A stretch of 64,000 nt of DNA from the NCBI GenBank assembly GCA_003214355.1, contig QCLS01000002.1:186001-250000 (forward strand), read 5' to 3'. Both the position numbers and the translations under genes were made by a program. The notes under the pieces were generated by a model. That model ran no database searches and was not told the origin of the DNA. It saw only the letters and a list, made by a program, of their open reading frames with translations. Every line of letters starts with the position of its first letter. The stretch's first letter is position 1. This document shows positions 9,393 through 19,980 of the stretch, piece after piece. The stretch comes from Prochlorococcus sp. AG-418-C09. Its GTDB lineage: Bacteria > Cyanobacteriota > Cyanobacteriia > PCC-6307 > Cyanobiaceae.

Positions 9393-11702
9393 ATGTTTGA
9401 AGCAGAGTCTAATTCAAACAAAAAAGAAAACCCAAAGGTTTCAAAAACTATTTTGCCTGAAAATAATGAATATGGAAGTGCATCATACGAATACGGCATA
9501 ATTATTCCTAATTGGCTAAAAGAATATCTTAATAATTCCGCAAAGATTAATATAGATCAAAATGATGATAGCAAAATCATTGTTAAAGCTTTTCATCTTG
9601 CATATAAAGCGCATCAAGGACAATTCAGAGCTAGTGGGGAACCTTATATTATTCATCCCATTGAAGTAGCAAATCTATTAAAAGAAATTGGAGCTAGTTC
9701 ATCAGTAATTGCAGCTGGTCTCTTACATGATGTTGTGGAAGATACAGGTATTCCACTTTCTGAAATCGAAAAAAATTTCGGATCTGAAGTAAAAATACTT
9801 GTGGAAGGGGTCACAAAACTAGGTGGTATTCACTTTACAAATAGAACAGAAGCTCAAGCTGAGAACTTAAGAAAAATGTTTCTTTCAATGTCTAGAGATA
9901 TAAGAGTAGTTTTGGTGAAACTTGCAGATAGGCTTCACAACATGAGAACTATTGAATGGCTAAATTCAGAAAGGCAAAAAAGAATAGCACGTGAAACAAG
10001 AGAAATATATGCTCCATTAGCAAATAGATTAGGTATAAATAGGTTCAAATGGGAATTAGAAGATCTTGCATTTAAATTTCTTGAAGCTGAAGATTATGAA
10101 AATTTAAAAAATCAAATTTCTATCAAAAGAAGTGATAGAGAAAAAAGATTGAATGTAACTCTCAATTTGATAAAAGACAAATTGAGAAATTCAGGTTTAA
10201 GAGATTTCGAAATAACTGGAAGGCCCAAACACTTATATGGAATATGGAGCAAGATGGTAAGGCATCAAAAACAATTTCACGAAATTTATGATGTTGCCGC
10301 CTTAAGAATCATTGTTGATAATACTGATTCTTGTTACAGAGCCTTGGCAGTTGTTCATGATACTTTTAAGCCCATTCCAGGCAGATTTAAAGACTATATA
10401 GGCCTACCAAAACCGAATGGATATCAGTCATTACATACATCAGTAATAGGAAGACACAGGCCTATTGAAGTTCAAATAAGAACCTCATCAATGCACCAAG
10501 TCGCAGAGTTTGGTATAGCTGCTCATTGGAAATATAAAGAAGGAGGATCACCAATAACTGGTAATACAGAAAGATTTAATTGGCTAAGACAGTTAGTAGA
10601 ATGGCAGCAAGAAGGCAACGAAAAAGATCATAGTGATTACCTAGCATCAGTCAAAGAAGATTTATTTGATGAGGAAGTTTTTGTAATAACTCCAAAAGGA
10701 GATGTTGTGGGTCTAAGAAAAGGTTCTACTGCTATTGATTTTGCATACAGAATTCATTCTGAAATAGGAAATCATTGCAATGGTATCAGAATTAATGAAA
10801 AATTATCACCATTATCAACCTTATTAAAGAATGGAGATTTTGTTGAAATACTTACAAGCAAAAACTCTAATCCAAGTCTAGACTGGTTAAATTTTGTAGT
10901 AACTCCAACAGCCAAGAATCGAATAAGACAATGGTATAAGAAAAGTCACAGAGAAGAAACCATCAAACGTGGGAGAGAATTATTAGAAAAAGATATAGGT
11001 AAAAATGGCTTTGAATCATTAATGTCCAGCGAATCAATGAAGAAAGTCGCTCAGAGATGTAATTTAAAAAGTTCTGAGGATGTTTTATCATCACTTGGCT
11101 ATGGTGGTTTAACACTCCATCAAGTTTTAAATAGGTTAAGAGAAGAAGTTAAAATAAAAAGTGAAGATAAAAAAACCATAAATGATGAGGAGATTTCCCA
11201 GCAAATAAAAGACCAAGCAAGATTATCTAAATCTTATTCAAGATCAAAAAACAAATCACCAATTTCTGGAATAGAAGGTTTAGATTATAGATTTGGAAAG
11301 TGCTGCAGTCCACTTCCAGGAGAAGAAATTGTAGGCTCGGTTGCTCTTGGTAATCATGGTATTACTATACATAGAGTAGATTGCGAAAATATAACTTCAA
11401 TTCCAATAGAACGAAGATTACCGGTCGGTTGGAATGAATACAATAAACATGAAAATAATAAATTCCCAATTCAATTAAGAATAGAAGCAATCGACAGAGT
11501 AGGTATTCTTAAAGATATCCTGATGCGACTATCTGATAAAGGAATTAATGTAAGTGATGCGACTGTTAAAACAGCCTTTGAAAAGCCTGCAATTATAAAT
11601 TTATGTGTTGAACTTGAAACCAACAATCAGTTAAATAAGACTATCGATCAAATAAAATCAATGGCAGATGTGATAGACATAGCAAGAGTAAAATTAAATT
11701 AA
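9393..11702 (+). CDS. spoT: Bifunctional (p)ppGpp synthetase/hydrolase
   Basis: This is a full-length RelA/SpoT homologue of 769 aa that makes and degrades the stringent-response alarmone. The hydrolase HD domain (HPIEVANLL, GLLHDVVEDT, LVKLADRLHNMRT) is intact. The synthetase domain follows (YDVAALRIIV, KDYIGLPKPNGYQSLHT, EVQIRT). Next come the TGS domain (VFVITPKGDVVGLRKGSTAIDFAY) and, at the end, an ACT domain (RIEAIDRVGILKDI). It is the only such gene in the window. Both active sites look functional. It is divergent from the ABC gene across about 56 bp. Confidence 0.95.
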   Translation: MFEAESNSNKKENPKVSKTILPENNEYGSASYEYGIIIPNWLKEYLNNSAKINIDQNDDSKIIVKAFHLAYKAHQGQFRASGEPYIIHPIEVANLLKEIGASSSVIAAGLLHDVVEDTGIPLSEIEKNFGSEVKILVEGVTKLGGIHFTNRTEAQAENLRKMFLSMSRDIRVVLVKLADRLHNMRTIEWLNSERQKRIARETREIYAPLANRLGINRFKWELEDLAFKFLEAEDYENLKNQISIKRSDREKRLNVTLNLIKDKLRNSGLRDFEITGRPKHLYGIWSKMVRHQKQFHEIYDVAALRIIVDNTDSCYRALAVVHDTFKPIPGRFKDYIGLPKPNGYQSLHTSVIGRHRPIEVQIRTSSMHQVAEFGIAAHWKYKEGGSPITGNTERFNWLRQLVEWQQEGNEKDHSDYLASVKEDLFDEEVFVITPKGDVVGLRKGSTAIDFAYRIHSEIGNHCNGIRINEKLSPLSTLLKNGDFVEILTSKNSNPSLDWLNFVVTPTAKNRIRQWYKKSHREETIKRGRELLEKDIGKNGFESLMSSESMKKVAQRCNLKSSEDVLSSLGYGGLTLHQVLNRLREEVKIKSEDKKTINDEEISQQIKDQARLSKSYSRSKNKSPISGIEGLDYRFGKCCSPLPGEEIVGSVALGNHGITIHRVDCENITSIPIERRLPVGWNEYNKHENNKFPIQLRIEAIDRVGILKDILMRLSDKGINVSDATVKTAFEKPAIINLCVELETNNQLNKTIDQIKSMADVIDIARVKLN

Positions 11703-11716
11703 GTAATTAATTAATT

Positions 11717-12166
11717 TTAAGATTTCTTTTTTAAAATAAATTTATAAATCAAATATGCAATAAGGCCACTAATGACTCCTAAAACCGATCCAACCAAAAA
11801 AGATCCTAACAACAATCTTGAAGAGAATAGCCAACCTCTTTGCCAAATTTGATTATCAATAAAACCAGATTGTATATTCAAGCCTGAAGAACTTTTAATA
11901 AATAATGATCCCACTTTATAATTGAAGATATAAAGAGGAATATAGGTAAAGGGATTACTAATCCAAGTACCAATAGCTGCAAGCGTTAAATTCCCTCTAA
12001 TAATATGTGCCAGAAAAATACCAATTAAAGTTTGTAAGCCAAAAAAAGGGAAGCATCCACTAAATACTCCTACAGCAAGACCTTTTGAATTGTAATATGA
12101 ACTCCCTTTTTGTTTCCAAAAGAATGATAAGATTTTCTTAGCGTTAATATTTTTTATTATTCTCAT
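11717..12166 (-). CDS. DUF2062 membrane protein
   Basis: This 149-aa protein carries the DUF2062 pattern: GLAVGVFSGCFPFFGLQTLIG, then AAIGTWISNPFTYIPLY, then two C-terminal membrane segments (LLLGSFLVGSVLGVISGLIAYLIYKF). The family is a small integral-membrane protein of unknown function, often near cell-envelope genes. It ends 14 bp from the spoT stop, tail to tail. The family call is from motif memory. No function is proposed. Confidence 0.75.
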   Translation of the reverse strand: MRIIKNINAKKILSFFWKQKGSSYYNSKGLAVGVFSGCFPFFGLQTLIGIFLAHIIRGNLTLAAIGTWISNPFTYIPLYIFNYKVGSLFIKSSSGLNIQSGFIDNQIWQRGWLFSSRLLLGSFLVGSVLGVISGLIAYLIYKFILKKKS

Positions 12167-12226
12167 TCCAACTGTTAATTTAAACCATTAAATTATTTTA
12201 ACTAATTATCTTATATACAGCGAAAG

Positions 12227-13600
12227 ATGGATTCAATAATCCCAACAGTTGATACGATAGCAGCAATATCATCAGCAATCGCCTTAGGGAAAGGAGGTAT
12301 AGCAGTCATAAGAGTTTCCGGATCAAAGGCAATAGAGATATGTCAAACTATTGTTAAAACGAAGTCAAGTCATGCCTGGCAATCACATAGAATCTTTTAT
12401 GGATTTATACAAGAACCGCAGGAAAAAAAACTGATCGATGAAGTCTTAATTTTAGTAATGAAATCACCAAAAAGTTTTACTGGTGAAAATACAGTTGAAA
12501 TTCATTGCCATGGAGGGATAGTCATTGTCAATAGAATTCTGGAAATAATTTTAACGATTCCACAAGTTAGATTGGCTAATCCAGGCGAATTCAGTCAAAG
12601 AGCTTTTCTCAATGGAAAAATTGATCTCACCCAGGCTGAATCAATAAACGAAATTATTAATTGTAAAAATTTGAGAGCGGCAGAACTAGCATTTAAAGGA
12701 GTTCAAGGAGAAGTGAAAAATAAAATTAATCAAATAAAAAATGAATTAATTGATCAACTAGCTGAGATTGAGGCAAGAGTAGACTTTGAAGAAGATTTCG
12801 GAGAATTTAATTACTCAAATTTCTCAACTAATCTCAATAAAATAAAAGAAAAAATAAAAGAATTAATAGAAAATTCTAAAAGAAATGACTACTTGCATAA
12901 TGGAATTTCAATCGCATTAATAGGAAAGACAAATGCAGGTAAAAGTTCTTTACTTAATATGTTGGCAAAACAAAAAAAGGCTATTGTTACTGATATACCT
13001 GGAACAACAAGAGATACCATAGAAGTCAATTTAACTATTGAAAACATTCCAATAAGAATTATTGATACTGCTGGAATAAGATATTCGGATGATGTTATTG
13101 AAAACATAGGGATTAGTAAAAGCTTCGAAATGATAAGGGAAGCGGATTATATTATTTATATTTTTGATATTCAAAAGGGTTTAGATAATGAGGATAAAAA
13201 AATAATTAAAAAAATACCAGTTGAAAAATTAATAACAATATTAGGAAATAAAATAGATTTATTAAAAGAAAAGCAAATAAAGATATCAAAACAAAAGACT
13301 TTTATTAGTATCAAAAAGGAAGTAGGAGAAGAAGAATTAATTCAGAAAATTCTTCAAAAGTGTGGAGATAATAAATCTGGTAATATAGAAATCCTACTGA
13401 ATAAAAGGCAAATAAATAATTTACAAAATTGCCTAATTAATTTAAATGACACAGATTATATTTTAAGTAATAAATTACCTTTTGATCTGCTTACTATAGA
13501 ATTAAGAGAAGCCATAAAAAATTTATCAAAATTAAGTGGTGAAGAATTAACAGAAGATTTACTGAATAATATTTTCTCAAGATTTTGTATTGGTAAGTAA
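12227..13600 (+). CDS. mnmE: tRNA U34 modification GTPase MnmE
   Basis: With MnmG, MnmE installs the aminomethyl-type group on wobble U34 of some tRNAs. The N-terminal folate-binding domain ([23 protein letters not shown]) is followed by a helical domain with an inserted G domain: [27 protein letters not shown] and NKID. The last residues, FCIGK, are the conserved C-terminal Cys motif. The 457-aa length is normal. It stands alone between DUF2062 and nadC. Confidence 0.96.
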   Translation: MDSIIPTVDTIAAISSAIALGKGGIAVIRVSGSKAIEICQTIVKTKSSHAWQSHRIFYGFIQEPQEKKLIDEVLILVMKSPKSFTGENTVEIHCHGGIVIVNRILEIILTIPQVRLANPGEFSQRAFLNGKIDLTQAESINEIINCKNLRAAELAFKGVQGEVKNKINQIKNELIDQLAEIEARVDFEEDFGEFNYSNFSTNLNKIKEKIKELIENSKRNDYLHNGISIALIGKTNAGKSSLLNMLAKQKKAIVTDIPGTTRDTIEVNLTIENIPIRIIDTAGIRYSDDVIENIGISKSFEMIREADYIIYIFDIQKGLDNEDKKIIKKIPVEKLITILGNKIDLLKEKQIKISKQKTFISIKKEVGEEELIQKILQKCGDNKSGNIEILLNKRQINNLQNCLINLNDTDYILSNKLPFDLLTIELREAIKNLSKLSGEELTEDLLNNIFSRFCIGK

Positions 13601-13670
13601 ATGAATTTATATCAGTAAAGAATTTAATATTAAATTTCAGTTATCATATTAATAGTTAATAATATAAATA

Positions 13671-14522
13671 TTGGACTGGGATTCACCTCTAATTTCAAGA
13701 TTAATTGATTATTGGATAGAAGAAGATTTAGGGAATGGAGATTTAACAGAATCTATAATTACTCATAAAATTGGAAGAGCAGAATGGATTGCAAAAGAAA
13801 AAGGTATTTTTTGCGGAACAGAAATTATCAGAAGAATTTTTCAAAGAATTGACAGCCAAATAGAAATTGATTTTAGCACTAAAGATGGTTCAGAATTTAT
13901 TCAAAATGAAAGCATATTAAAATTAAAAGGCTCGCCCAAAAGTCTATTAGCAGGAGAAAGAATAACACTGAATATTGCAATGCATTTATCAGGAATATCT
14001 ACTTATACTAATAATCTTGTAAGTAAACTAAAAGGAACAAAAATCAATCTTGCTGATACCAGGAAAACAACTCCAGGTCTAAGAAAGTTGGAAAAATATG
14101 CTTTTAAATGTGGAGGCGGAATTAACCATAGAATGGGATTATACGATGCTGCAATGATTAAGGAAAATCATATTGCATGGAGTAATAATCTTAAAGATTG
14201 TGTAAAAAAAATTAGAATTAATACACCTTTTACAACTCACATAATTATTGAGGTAGAAAATATAAATCAAGCTAAGGATGCGGTTTTAGCTGGAGCAGAT
14301 AGTATTTTACTGGATGAAATAGAACCAAAGATCTTGCGTAATAATATCGATTCCTTGAGAGAAATATTTGAGAAAAATAGTAAGGAAATAATAATAGAGG
14401 TCTCTGGGATTAAACCCGAAGCAATAAATGATTACTTAATTGAGGGTATAGATTTAATTTCAACAAGTTCTTCAGTAACTAAAAGTAATTGGATTGACTT
14501 GAGTATGCGTTATATTAATTAA
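13671..14522 (+). CDS. nadC: Nicotinate-nucleotide pyrophosphorylase (quinolinate phosphoribosyltransferase)
   Basis: NadC converts quinolinate and PRPP to nicotinate mononucleotide, the third step of de novo NAD synthesis. Characteristic segments are GDLT near the N-terminus, [55 protein letters not shown] and ILLDEIEP. The 283-aa length is typical. The start is TTG at 13671 (MDWDSPLIS), which keeps the expected N-terminal helix. NadA and NadB are not in the window. It reads in the same direction as mnmE and argS. Confidence 0.94.
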   Translation: MDWDSPLISRLIDYWIEEDLGNGDLTESIITHKIGRAEWIAKEKGIFCGTEIIRRIFQRIDSQIEIDFSTKDGSEFIQNESILKLKGSPKSLLAGERITLNIAMHLSGISTYTNNLVSKLKGTKINLADTRKTTPGLRKLEKYAFKCGGGINHRMGLYDAAMIKENHIAWSNNLKDCVKKIRINTPFTTHIIIEVENINQAKDAVLAGADSILLDEIEPKILRNNIDSLREIFEKNSKEIIIEVSGIKPEAINDYLIEGIDLISTSSSVTKSNWIDLSMRYIN

Positions 14523-14548
14523 GTAATTATGAAAATAAATTTATATTT

Positions 14549-16345
14549 ATGCATGCAACTCATAATGAATTAATTAAGTTCTTTGAAATTACTTTGAAGG
14601 AGAGTCTTGAATTAAATCATAAAATAGACCTATTTGAGAAACTAAATCACAATATAGTCACTGAATCCTCAAGAGAGGATTTCGGAGATTATCAATCCAA
14701 TATAAGTTTAATATTATCTAAAATTTATCAACAAAAACCGCGTCAGATTGCAGAAGATTTTATAGATTTACTTTTAAAGAACAAAAGTATTTTATCTATA
14801 TGCGATTCATTTGAAATAGCAGGTCCTGGATTTATTAATATAAAATTAAAAAGTGAGATTTTCATAAATAAGTTAATTGATAATGTTCAATGTCCACTTA
14901 ATGGGATTCCGATAGTAGATAAAAAATCAAAAATAGTTATTGATTTTTCAAGTCCAAATATTGCCAAAGAAATGCATGTAGGTCACTTAAGATCAACAAT
15001 TATTGGAGATTCCTTGGCAAGAGTATTTGAAATAAGAGGCTATGAAGTAATGAGATTAAATCATGTTGGAGATTGGGGAACTCAATTTGGCATGCTTATT
15101 ACACATCTTAAAGATGTTTATCCAGAATTCCTTCCAAATAGTAAAAATATAGAAATCAGAGATTTAGTAGAATTCTATAAAACTTCTAAGAAAAGATTTG
15201 ATAATGAAGATGAATTCCAAGAAAGAGCAAGAGCAGAGGTTGTTAAACTTCAAAATGGAGATCCAGATTCAATATCTGCATGGAAAATATTATGTATTGA
15301 GTCAAGAAAAGAATTTGATGCAATTTATAAAACACTAAATATAAAAATTGAAGAACGTGGAGAATCTTTCTATAATCCTTACCTAAAACAAGTTGTAGAA
15401 GAACTTAAAAATAAAAACCTTTCTGTTGAAGACCAAGGAGCAAAATGTGTCTTTCTAGATGGAATGACAAACAAAGAAGGGAAAAAACTTCCATTAATTA
15501 TTCAAAAGAATGACGGTGGATTTAATTATGCTACGACTGATCTTGCAGCGTTAAAATATCGATTTACAAAATCCCCAAATGGAGATGGTGCAGACAGAAT
15601 TATTTATGTCACTGATCAGGGGCAATCAAACCATTTTGCTGGAGTATTCCAGGTAGCGACAAAAGCAAATTGGATACCAAAAGATTGTCGTGTAGATCAT
15701 GTACCTTTTGGATTAGTACAAGGGACTGATGGGAAAAAACTTAAAACCAGAGAGGGTAAAACAATTAAACTGAAAGATTTGCTAACTGAATCAGTCATAA
15801 GGGCAAAAAAAGATTTAATAAAAAGAATTAAGGAAGAAAACCGAAAAGAAAATGATGATTTCATTCAAAAAACATCAAAGGTAATTGGTATAGGAGCAGT
15901 TAAATATGCTGATTTGAGTCAGAATAGAATTACAAACTATCAATTTAGTTTTGATAAAATGCTAGTTTTAAATGGCAATACAGCACCTTACCTTTTATAT
16001 ACTCTTGTTAGAATATTAGGTATTAATAGGAAAAGAGGCTCCTATTCAATAGCGAAGATTGATCAAACAGTTTTTTTTAAAGAAGACTCAGAATGGAAAC
16101 TAATAAAGAAATTACTTAAATTTGATGAAGTTGTTATTTCAATTGAAAAAGACTTAATGCCCAATCGACTTTGTAATTACCTTTTTGAACTTTGTCAAAT
16201 ATTTAATAGATTTTATGACCAACTTCCAATACTAAAGGCTGAATCTAAAACAATTTTTTCAAGACTTTTGTTATGTACATTAACCGAAAAAACCTTAAAA
16301 TTAAGTTTAGACCTTCTAGGTATTGAAAGTTTAGACAGAATGTAA
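14549..16345 (+). CDS. argS: Arginyl-tRNA synthetase
   Basis: This is a class I aminoacyl-tRNA synthetase of 598 aa. The N-terminal Add-1 tRNA-binding domain is followed by the HIGH-type signature [10 protein letters not shown] and [12 protein letters not shown]. The [19 protein letters not shown] segment replaces a canonical KMSKS, as is usual for ArgRS. The C-terminal DALR anticodon-binding helices include YTLVRI. Its stop codon shares one base with the next ATG (TAATG), so it is translationally coupled to the aminotransferase gene. Confidence 0.96.
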   Translation: MHATHNELIKFFEITLKESLELNHKIDLFEKLNHNIVTESSREDFGDYQSNISLILSKIYQQKPRQIAEDFIDLLLKNKSILSICDSFEIAGPGFINIKLKSEIFINKLIDNVQCPLNGIPIVDKKSKIVIDFSSPNIAKEMHVGHLRSTIIGDSLARVFEIRGYEVMRLNHVGDWGTQFGMLITHLKDVYPEFLPNSKNIEIRDLVEFYKTSKKRFDNEDEFQERARAEVVKLQNGDPDSISAWKILCIESRKEFDAIYKTLNIKIEERGESFYNPYLKQVVEELKNKNLSVEDQGAKCVFLDGMTNKEGKKLPLIIQKNDGGFNYATTDLAALKYRFTKSPNGDGADRIIYVTDQGQSNHFAGVFQVATKANWIPKDCRVDHVPFGLVQGTDGKKLKTREGKTIKLKDLLTESVIRAKKDLIKRIKEENRKENDDFIQKTSKVIGIGAVKYADLSQNRITNYQFSFDKMLVLNGNTAPYLLYTLVRILGINRKRGSYSIAKIDQTVFFKEDSEWKLIKKLLKFDEVVISIEKDLMPNRLCNYLFELCQIFNRFYDQLPILKAESKTIFSRLLLCTLTEKTLKLSLDLLGIESLDRM

Positions 16346-17445
16346 TGATTCATCAAGATCAAATGAATGATTTTCCGAATCCTAGAAAGGAAATATTAGA
16401 GATGCAAGCTTATTCTGCTCCTTTAGAGAATCGAAGAAGTTTGCTCAGGCTAGACTTTAATGAAAATACATTAGGTCCCAGCCCTAAAGTTCTTCAGGCT
16501 ATAAAATCAACAGAATTAAGCGAGATATCAATTTACCCAGAATATAAAGCTTTAAAAGAAATAGTAAGCAAAGAATACGCCACAAAATATATATCTAATA
16601 AAGAAATAGGATTATTTAATGGTGCGGATGCAGCGATAAATGCAATATTTAATTCTTTCGGAGCAGAAAATGAGATATTCTTAACGACTACTCCTACTTT
16701 TGGTTATTACTCCCCTTGCGCAGAAGCCAGAGGCATGAAAATAATTACCTGTCCTTATGAAGGGAAAGAATTCATTTTTCCAAAAAATAATTTTAAAGAG
16801 AAAATTTACAAATATAAACCTAAATTAATTTTTATCTGTAATCCCAATAATCCCACAGGCACGTTACTAACCTCAAAAGAAATAATTGAAATTTCTAATA
16901 TAAATAAGAAATCACTTATCGTTGTAGATGAAATTTACGAAAAGTTTTATGGTGATAGTCTACTACCAAATATAAATTTCGAAGAGAATAACAATATCGT
17001 AATCATTCAATCATTATCGAAAACAGCAGGCTTAGCAGGTTTAAGAATAGGATTTGCTTTTGCTAACGAAAAAATAATTGAATATATCAATAAAGTAACT
17101 GGTCCATACGATATTAATAGTTTTGCAGTTAAAGCAACCATTGCAGCTTTAAATGATAAAGAATATATTGAAAATTATATTTCAGAAGTTAAGAATGCAA
17201 GAGAATGGATAAGAAATAAATTTAAATCCATAAATATAAGAAGTCACTTTTGTGGTGGAAATTATTTCTTGATTTGGCCCAAGAAAGATCCAGAATTATT
17301 AGAAAAAGAAATGAGAACAAAAGGTATTCTTATAAGAAATATGAAAAATAAAGAATCCCTTGAGGGTTCAATAAGAGTAAGTATAGGAATCAAAAGTCAG
17401 ATGAAATTATTTTGGCATACATACAAAGAACTAGATCAAAAATAA
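16345..17445 (+). CDS. hisC: Histidinol-phosphate aminotransferase-like protein
   Basis: This is a PLP fold-type I enzyme of 366 aa. Motifs are RLDFNENTLGPSP, NPNNPTG, VVDEIYEKF and SLSKTAGLAGLRIGFAFA, which holds the Schiff-base lysine. HisC makes histidinol phosphate from imidazole acetol phosphate. The N-terminal LDFNEN(T)LGPSP and overall length favour HisC over the CobC-like paralogue at 1579. No other histidine gene is adjacent. The ATG overlaps the argS stop by one base. Related aromatic aminotransferases are an alternative. Confidence 0.75.
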   Translation: MIHQDQMNDFPNPRKEILEMQAYSAPLENRRSLLRLDFNENTLGPSPKVLQAIKSTELSEISIYPEYKALKEIVSKEYATKYISNKEIGLFNGADAAINAIFNSFGAENEIFLTTTPTFGYYSPCAEARGMKIITCPYEGKEFIFPKNNFKEKIYKYKPKLIFICNPNNPTGTLLTSKEIIEISNINKKSLIVVDEIYEKFYGDSLLPNINFEENNNIVIIQSLSKTAGLAGLRIGFAFANEKIIEYINKVTGPYDINSFAVKATIAALNDKEYIENYISEVKNAREWIRNKFKSINIRSHFCGGNYFLIWPKKDPELLEKEMRTKGILIRNMKNKESLEGSIRVSIGIKSQMKLFWHTYKELDQK

Positions 17446-17448
17446 TAA

Positions 17449-18174
17449 CTATTTGAAAATATAAATTATTTCTTGATCAATTTTCTTAGGATTTATTGTA
17501 AATCTCCTACCCACATATTCAACATTAAAACCAGGCATATTTTCTAAAAATTCATCAGCATTAGAAAAATCACAATTTTCATTATTTTCTTTATTGTCTA
17601 AAAAATGAACTGGTATGACAATTTTAGGGTTGAGTTCCTTAACTATTTGTGCAGCTTCTTCACCAGTATAAGATTTAGCTCCTCCTCCAATAGAAATAAA
17701 TAAAATATCGGGACTAGCTAATAAGATTTTATCGTTAACATTGAGCTCACCAGCTGCCCCACCCATGTGAACAATTTTTAAATCATTTTGCTCCCAAACC
17801 CATACAGTAGCCATGCCATATCGTCTTCCTTCAAAGCGATCATGAGCAACTGGTATACCGTTCAAAATAGTTCCATTAAATTGATATGAACCAGGATCAA
17901 CAAACATTAATTTATCAAGAGGATTATATCCTTCATCTGCCAATTGAGAACTAGCTAATATAAAGTCAAATTTCAGATTCCATGGTTTATTTAAATGACT
18001 TGCACAACCAACGTTATTGAAAGGATTTAAAAGTATAGTTTGCCCATCCCCGTGAATAAGGAAACTACTATGACCGAAACTCTTCAGAATTAAATTACTT
18101 CCAAACACAGCTGAAGGCATTAAGAAAGTAAATAATGAATATATAAAAAATTTTTTAATATTTAAAATACCCAT
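17449..18174 (-). CDS. Exported metallo-beta-lactamase-fold protein with a degenerate metal site
   Basis: The 241-aa protein starts with a signal-type segment (FFIYSLFTFLMPSAVFGS). It then follows the MBL fold of the UPF0173/YtkL-like group: SFLIHGDGQTILLNPF, DFILASSQ, IPVAHDRFEG, IVHMGGAAGEL and IVIPVHF. The usual HxHxDH loop is replaced by ASSQLADEG (residues 74-82), and the metal-binding Asp after IxHxG is Gly. It is therefore probably not a standard metal hydrolase. It is the last gene of the prfB-ybeY-dgkA-trpG run. Function unknown. Confidence 0.7.
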   Translation of the reverse strand: MGILNIKKFFIYSLFTFLMPSAVFGSNLILKSFGHSSFLIHGDGQTILLNPFNNVGCASHLNKPWNLKFDFILASSQLADEGYNPLDKLMFVDPGSYQFNGTILNGIPVAHDRFEGRRYGMATVWVWEQNDLKIVHMGGAAGELNVNDKILLASPDILFISIGGGAKSYTGEEAAQIVKELNPKIVIPVHFLDNKENNENCDFSNADEFLENMPGFNVEYVGRRFTINPKKIDQEIIYIFK

Positions 18175-18191
18175 AAATTCTTAAAATAATA

Positions 18192-18788
18192 CTACATATT
18201 CTCTACTAAATTCAAAAAGTTACTAATTAATTTATGACCAAATTGTGTTAAAACACTTTCAGGATGGAACTGAACCCCTTGAATATGTCGATATTTCTTA
18301 TGTCTTAAACCCATAATAGTTGAATCTTCGGTTTGGGCAGTTATTTCTAGGCATGATGGCAGTGAAATTGAATCAACTATCAAACTATGATATCTAGTAG
18401 CTAAAAAGGGACTTTCTATATCTTGAAATAGTTCTTTGGAATCATGATATATTTTTGAGGTTTTGCCATGCATCAATTTTTTACCGACAATAACATTACC
18501 TCCATATGCTTGAGCCAATGCTTGATGACCTAAACAAACTCCTAATGTTGGAATACTTTTGGAGATCTTTTTAAGAATATCAAGGCAGATTCCGGATTGA
18601 TCAGGATTACCAGGTCCAGGTGAAAGTAATATGCCACTAGGATTTATTTGTTTTATTTCTTGGATTGTAATTTCGTCGTTTCTTTTTACAAGAATATCTT
18701 TAGCAATAGTATGGTCTGAAGATAATTGTCCTATATATTGAACCAAGTTGTAAGTAAAACTATCGTAGTTATCTATAACTAAAAACAT
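18192..18788 (-). CDS. trpG: Glutamine amidotransferase of anthranilate/aminodeoxychorismate synthase
   Basis: This is a class I glutamine amidotransferase of 198 aa. The N-terminus MFLVIDNYDSFTYNLVQYI is typical of TrpG/PabA. The nucleophile lies in LGVCLGHQALAQAYGG, and the His-Glu pair in GVQFHPESVLT. It supplies ammonia to TrpE (tryptophan) and often also to PabB (folate), since cyanobacteria tend to share one subunit. The synthase partners are not in the window. It is closely spaced with dgkA upstream and the MBL-fold gene downstream. Confidence 0.92.
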   Translation of the reverse strand: MFLVIDNYDSFTYNLVQYIGQLSSDHTIAKDILVKRNDEITIQEIKQINPSGILLSPGPGNPDQSGICLDILKKISKSIPTLGVCLGHQALAQAYGGNVIVGKKLMHGKTSKIYHDSKELFQDIESPFLATRYHSLIVDSISLPSCLEITAQTEDSTIMGLRHKKYRHIQGVQFHPESVLTQFGHKLISNFLNLVENM

Positions 18789-18796
18789 GACTTGAT

Positions 18797-19216
18797 TTAT
18801 AAATTTATAAACAATAATTTTATTTTAGGAACAAATAGATATAGAGCAACAAATATCGAATTAATAGAAGCAAGGAATACAGCTCCTGCTGCAGAATCTT
18901 TTGCAATCTTAGCCAATTGACTGAATTTCTGGTCTACTAAAAGATCAACAATATTTTCTATGGATGTGTTTAATAATTCTAAAATTAGAACGGAAAATAT
19001 TGTCGCAAAAAGTATTATATTTTCTATTGTTGTGAAGTGCAAAAATAAAGATAAACATACGCTGAGAATTCCTAAGAAAAGCTGAATCTTGAAATTTCGT
19101 TCATATTTAATGCAATAATTTAATCCACTGATTGCATATTTAAAGCTAAAAATAAGATTTCTAGAAGTCCTATAGGAATTCCTCCGCTTTTTTAATAAAT
19201 ATCTTCTGTTATCCAT
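18797..19216 (-). CDS. dgkA: Diacylglycerol/undecaprenol kinase DgkA family
   Basis: This small integral-membrane kinase has 139 aa and about three transmembrane helices. Family motifs are FKYAISGLNYCIKYERNFKIQ, ELLNTSIENIVDL (the ENTSIE-type catalytic helix) and AKIAKDSAAGAV. It phosphorylates diacylglycerol or undecaprenol, which feeds phospholipid or cell-wall carrier recycling; Gram-positive relatives act on undecaprenol. A basic N-terminal tail of about 25 residues (KKRRNSYRTSRN) is longer than in E. coli DgkA. It lies 4 bp after ybeY in the same operon. Confidence 0.88.
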   Translation of the reverse strand: MDNRRYLLKKRRNSYRTSRNLIFSFKYAISGLNYCIKYERNFKIQLFLGILSVCLSLFLHFTTIENIILFATIFSVLILELLNTSIENIVDLLVDQKFSQLAKIAKDSAAGAVFLASINSIFVALYLFVPKIKLLFINL

Positions 19217-19220
19217 TACT

Positions 19221-19787
19221 TTAGATTTTAACTAATCTTTCTTTATCAAGATCTAATATTGATATTAAATAATGCTGAAAATCCAACATCTCCATCAGTT
19301 CCCTTTCGTTATGGTGTTCCCATCCTAATAAATGCAAAAACCCATGACTAGCAAGCCAGATAATTTCCGCCTGAAAAGAATGATTTTGTTCTAGAGATTG
19401 AGATAATGCCTTTTCATAAGAAACAAATAAATCACCAAGTTCAACAAAATCTAGATCTCCAAAATGATAATCTTCATCGACTATAGGAAATGACAACACA
19501 TCAGTCGAACCAGCTTTGTTAAGCCATTTCTTATTAAGCTTTTCAATCTCCGAATCATTAATAATTTCAAAACTTAAAGAAAAACTATTCTTTTTTAAAT
19601 TTTTGTAGAATTTCGAACCTTTTTCAGTAATTACACAAGTTATCCACTTAGTAAAAGCATCTTTCCAAAATGAAAAATCAAAAACAAATGAACTTTTAGA
19701 GATATTAGAGTCTTTAAATTTTTGAACAGATTGACTTAATTTAAAAACCAAATCAACTTTCATGGTGCGTTTAGATTCCTCACTCAT
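19221..19787 (-). CDS. ybeY: Endoribonuclease YbeY (rRNA maturation)
   Basis: YbeY is a zinc endoribonuclease for 16S rRNA 3' maturation and ribosome quality control. The signature is HGFLHLLGWEHHNERE; the three histidines of HxxxHxxxxxH bind zinc. Upstream, TDVLSFP is the second conserved block. At 188 aa it has a 35-residue N-terminal addition compared with short homologues. It is followed 4 bp later by dgkA, as in many bacteria, which supports both calls. Confidence 0.93.
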   Translation of the reverse strand: MSEESKRTMKVDLVFKLSQSVQKFKDSNISKSSFVFDFSFWKDAFTKWITCVITEKGSKFYKNLKKNSFSLSFEIINDSEIEKLNKKWLNKAGSTDVLSFPIVDEDYHFGDLDFVELGDLFVSYEKALSQSLEQNHSFQAEIIWLASHGFLHLLGWEHHNERELMEMLDFQHYLISILDLDKERLVKI

Positions 19788-19792
19788 CGTTA

Positions 19793-19975
19793 TTAAGCTG
19801 GTAAGGTGGGTTTAGCTAAAGTCGCCAATAAAAGCAAACACCCTATCAAGGCTATAAAAGTAATAAAGAAATGAGATAGGCTTTTATTACCCTTTTTAAC
19901 CATGTTCCTCATAGCCAATTTAATAAAGCTAGCAGGTGGACTTTTTTTGTCTAAATTATCTTTATTGGATTCCAT
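19793..19975 (-). CDS. Small conserved membrane protein (DUF3285-like)
   Basis: This 60-aa protein has a hydrophilic N-terminus (MESNKDNLDKK) and a conserved-looking block (PASFIKLAMRNMVKKG), then one membrane helix (FFITFIALIGCLLLLATLA). I believe this is the cyanobacterial DUF3285 family. It sits between prfB and ybeY with gaps of about 5 bp on each side, so it is almost certainly expressed with two translation-related genes. Its role is unknown. Confidence 0.75.
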   Translation of the reverse strand: MESNKDNLDKKSPPASFIKLAMRNMVKKGNKSLSHFFITFIALIGCLLLLATLAKPTLPA

Positions 19976-19980
19976 TGTAA

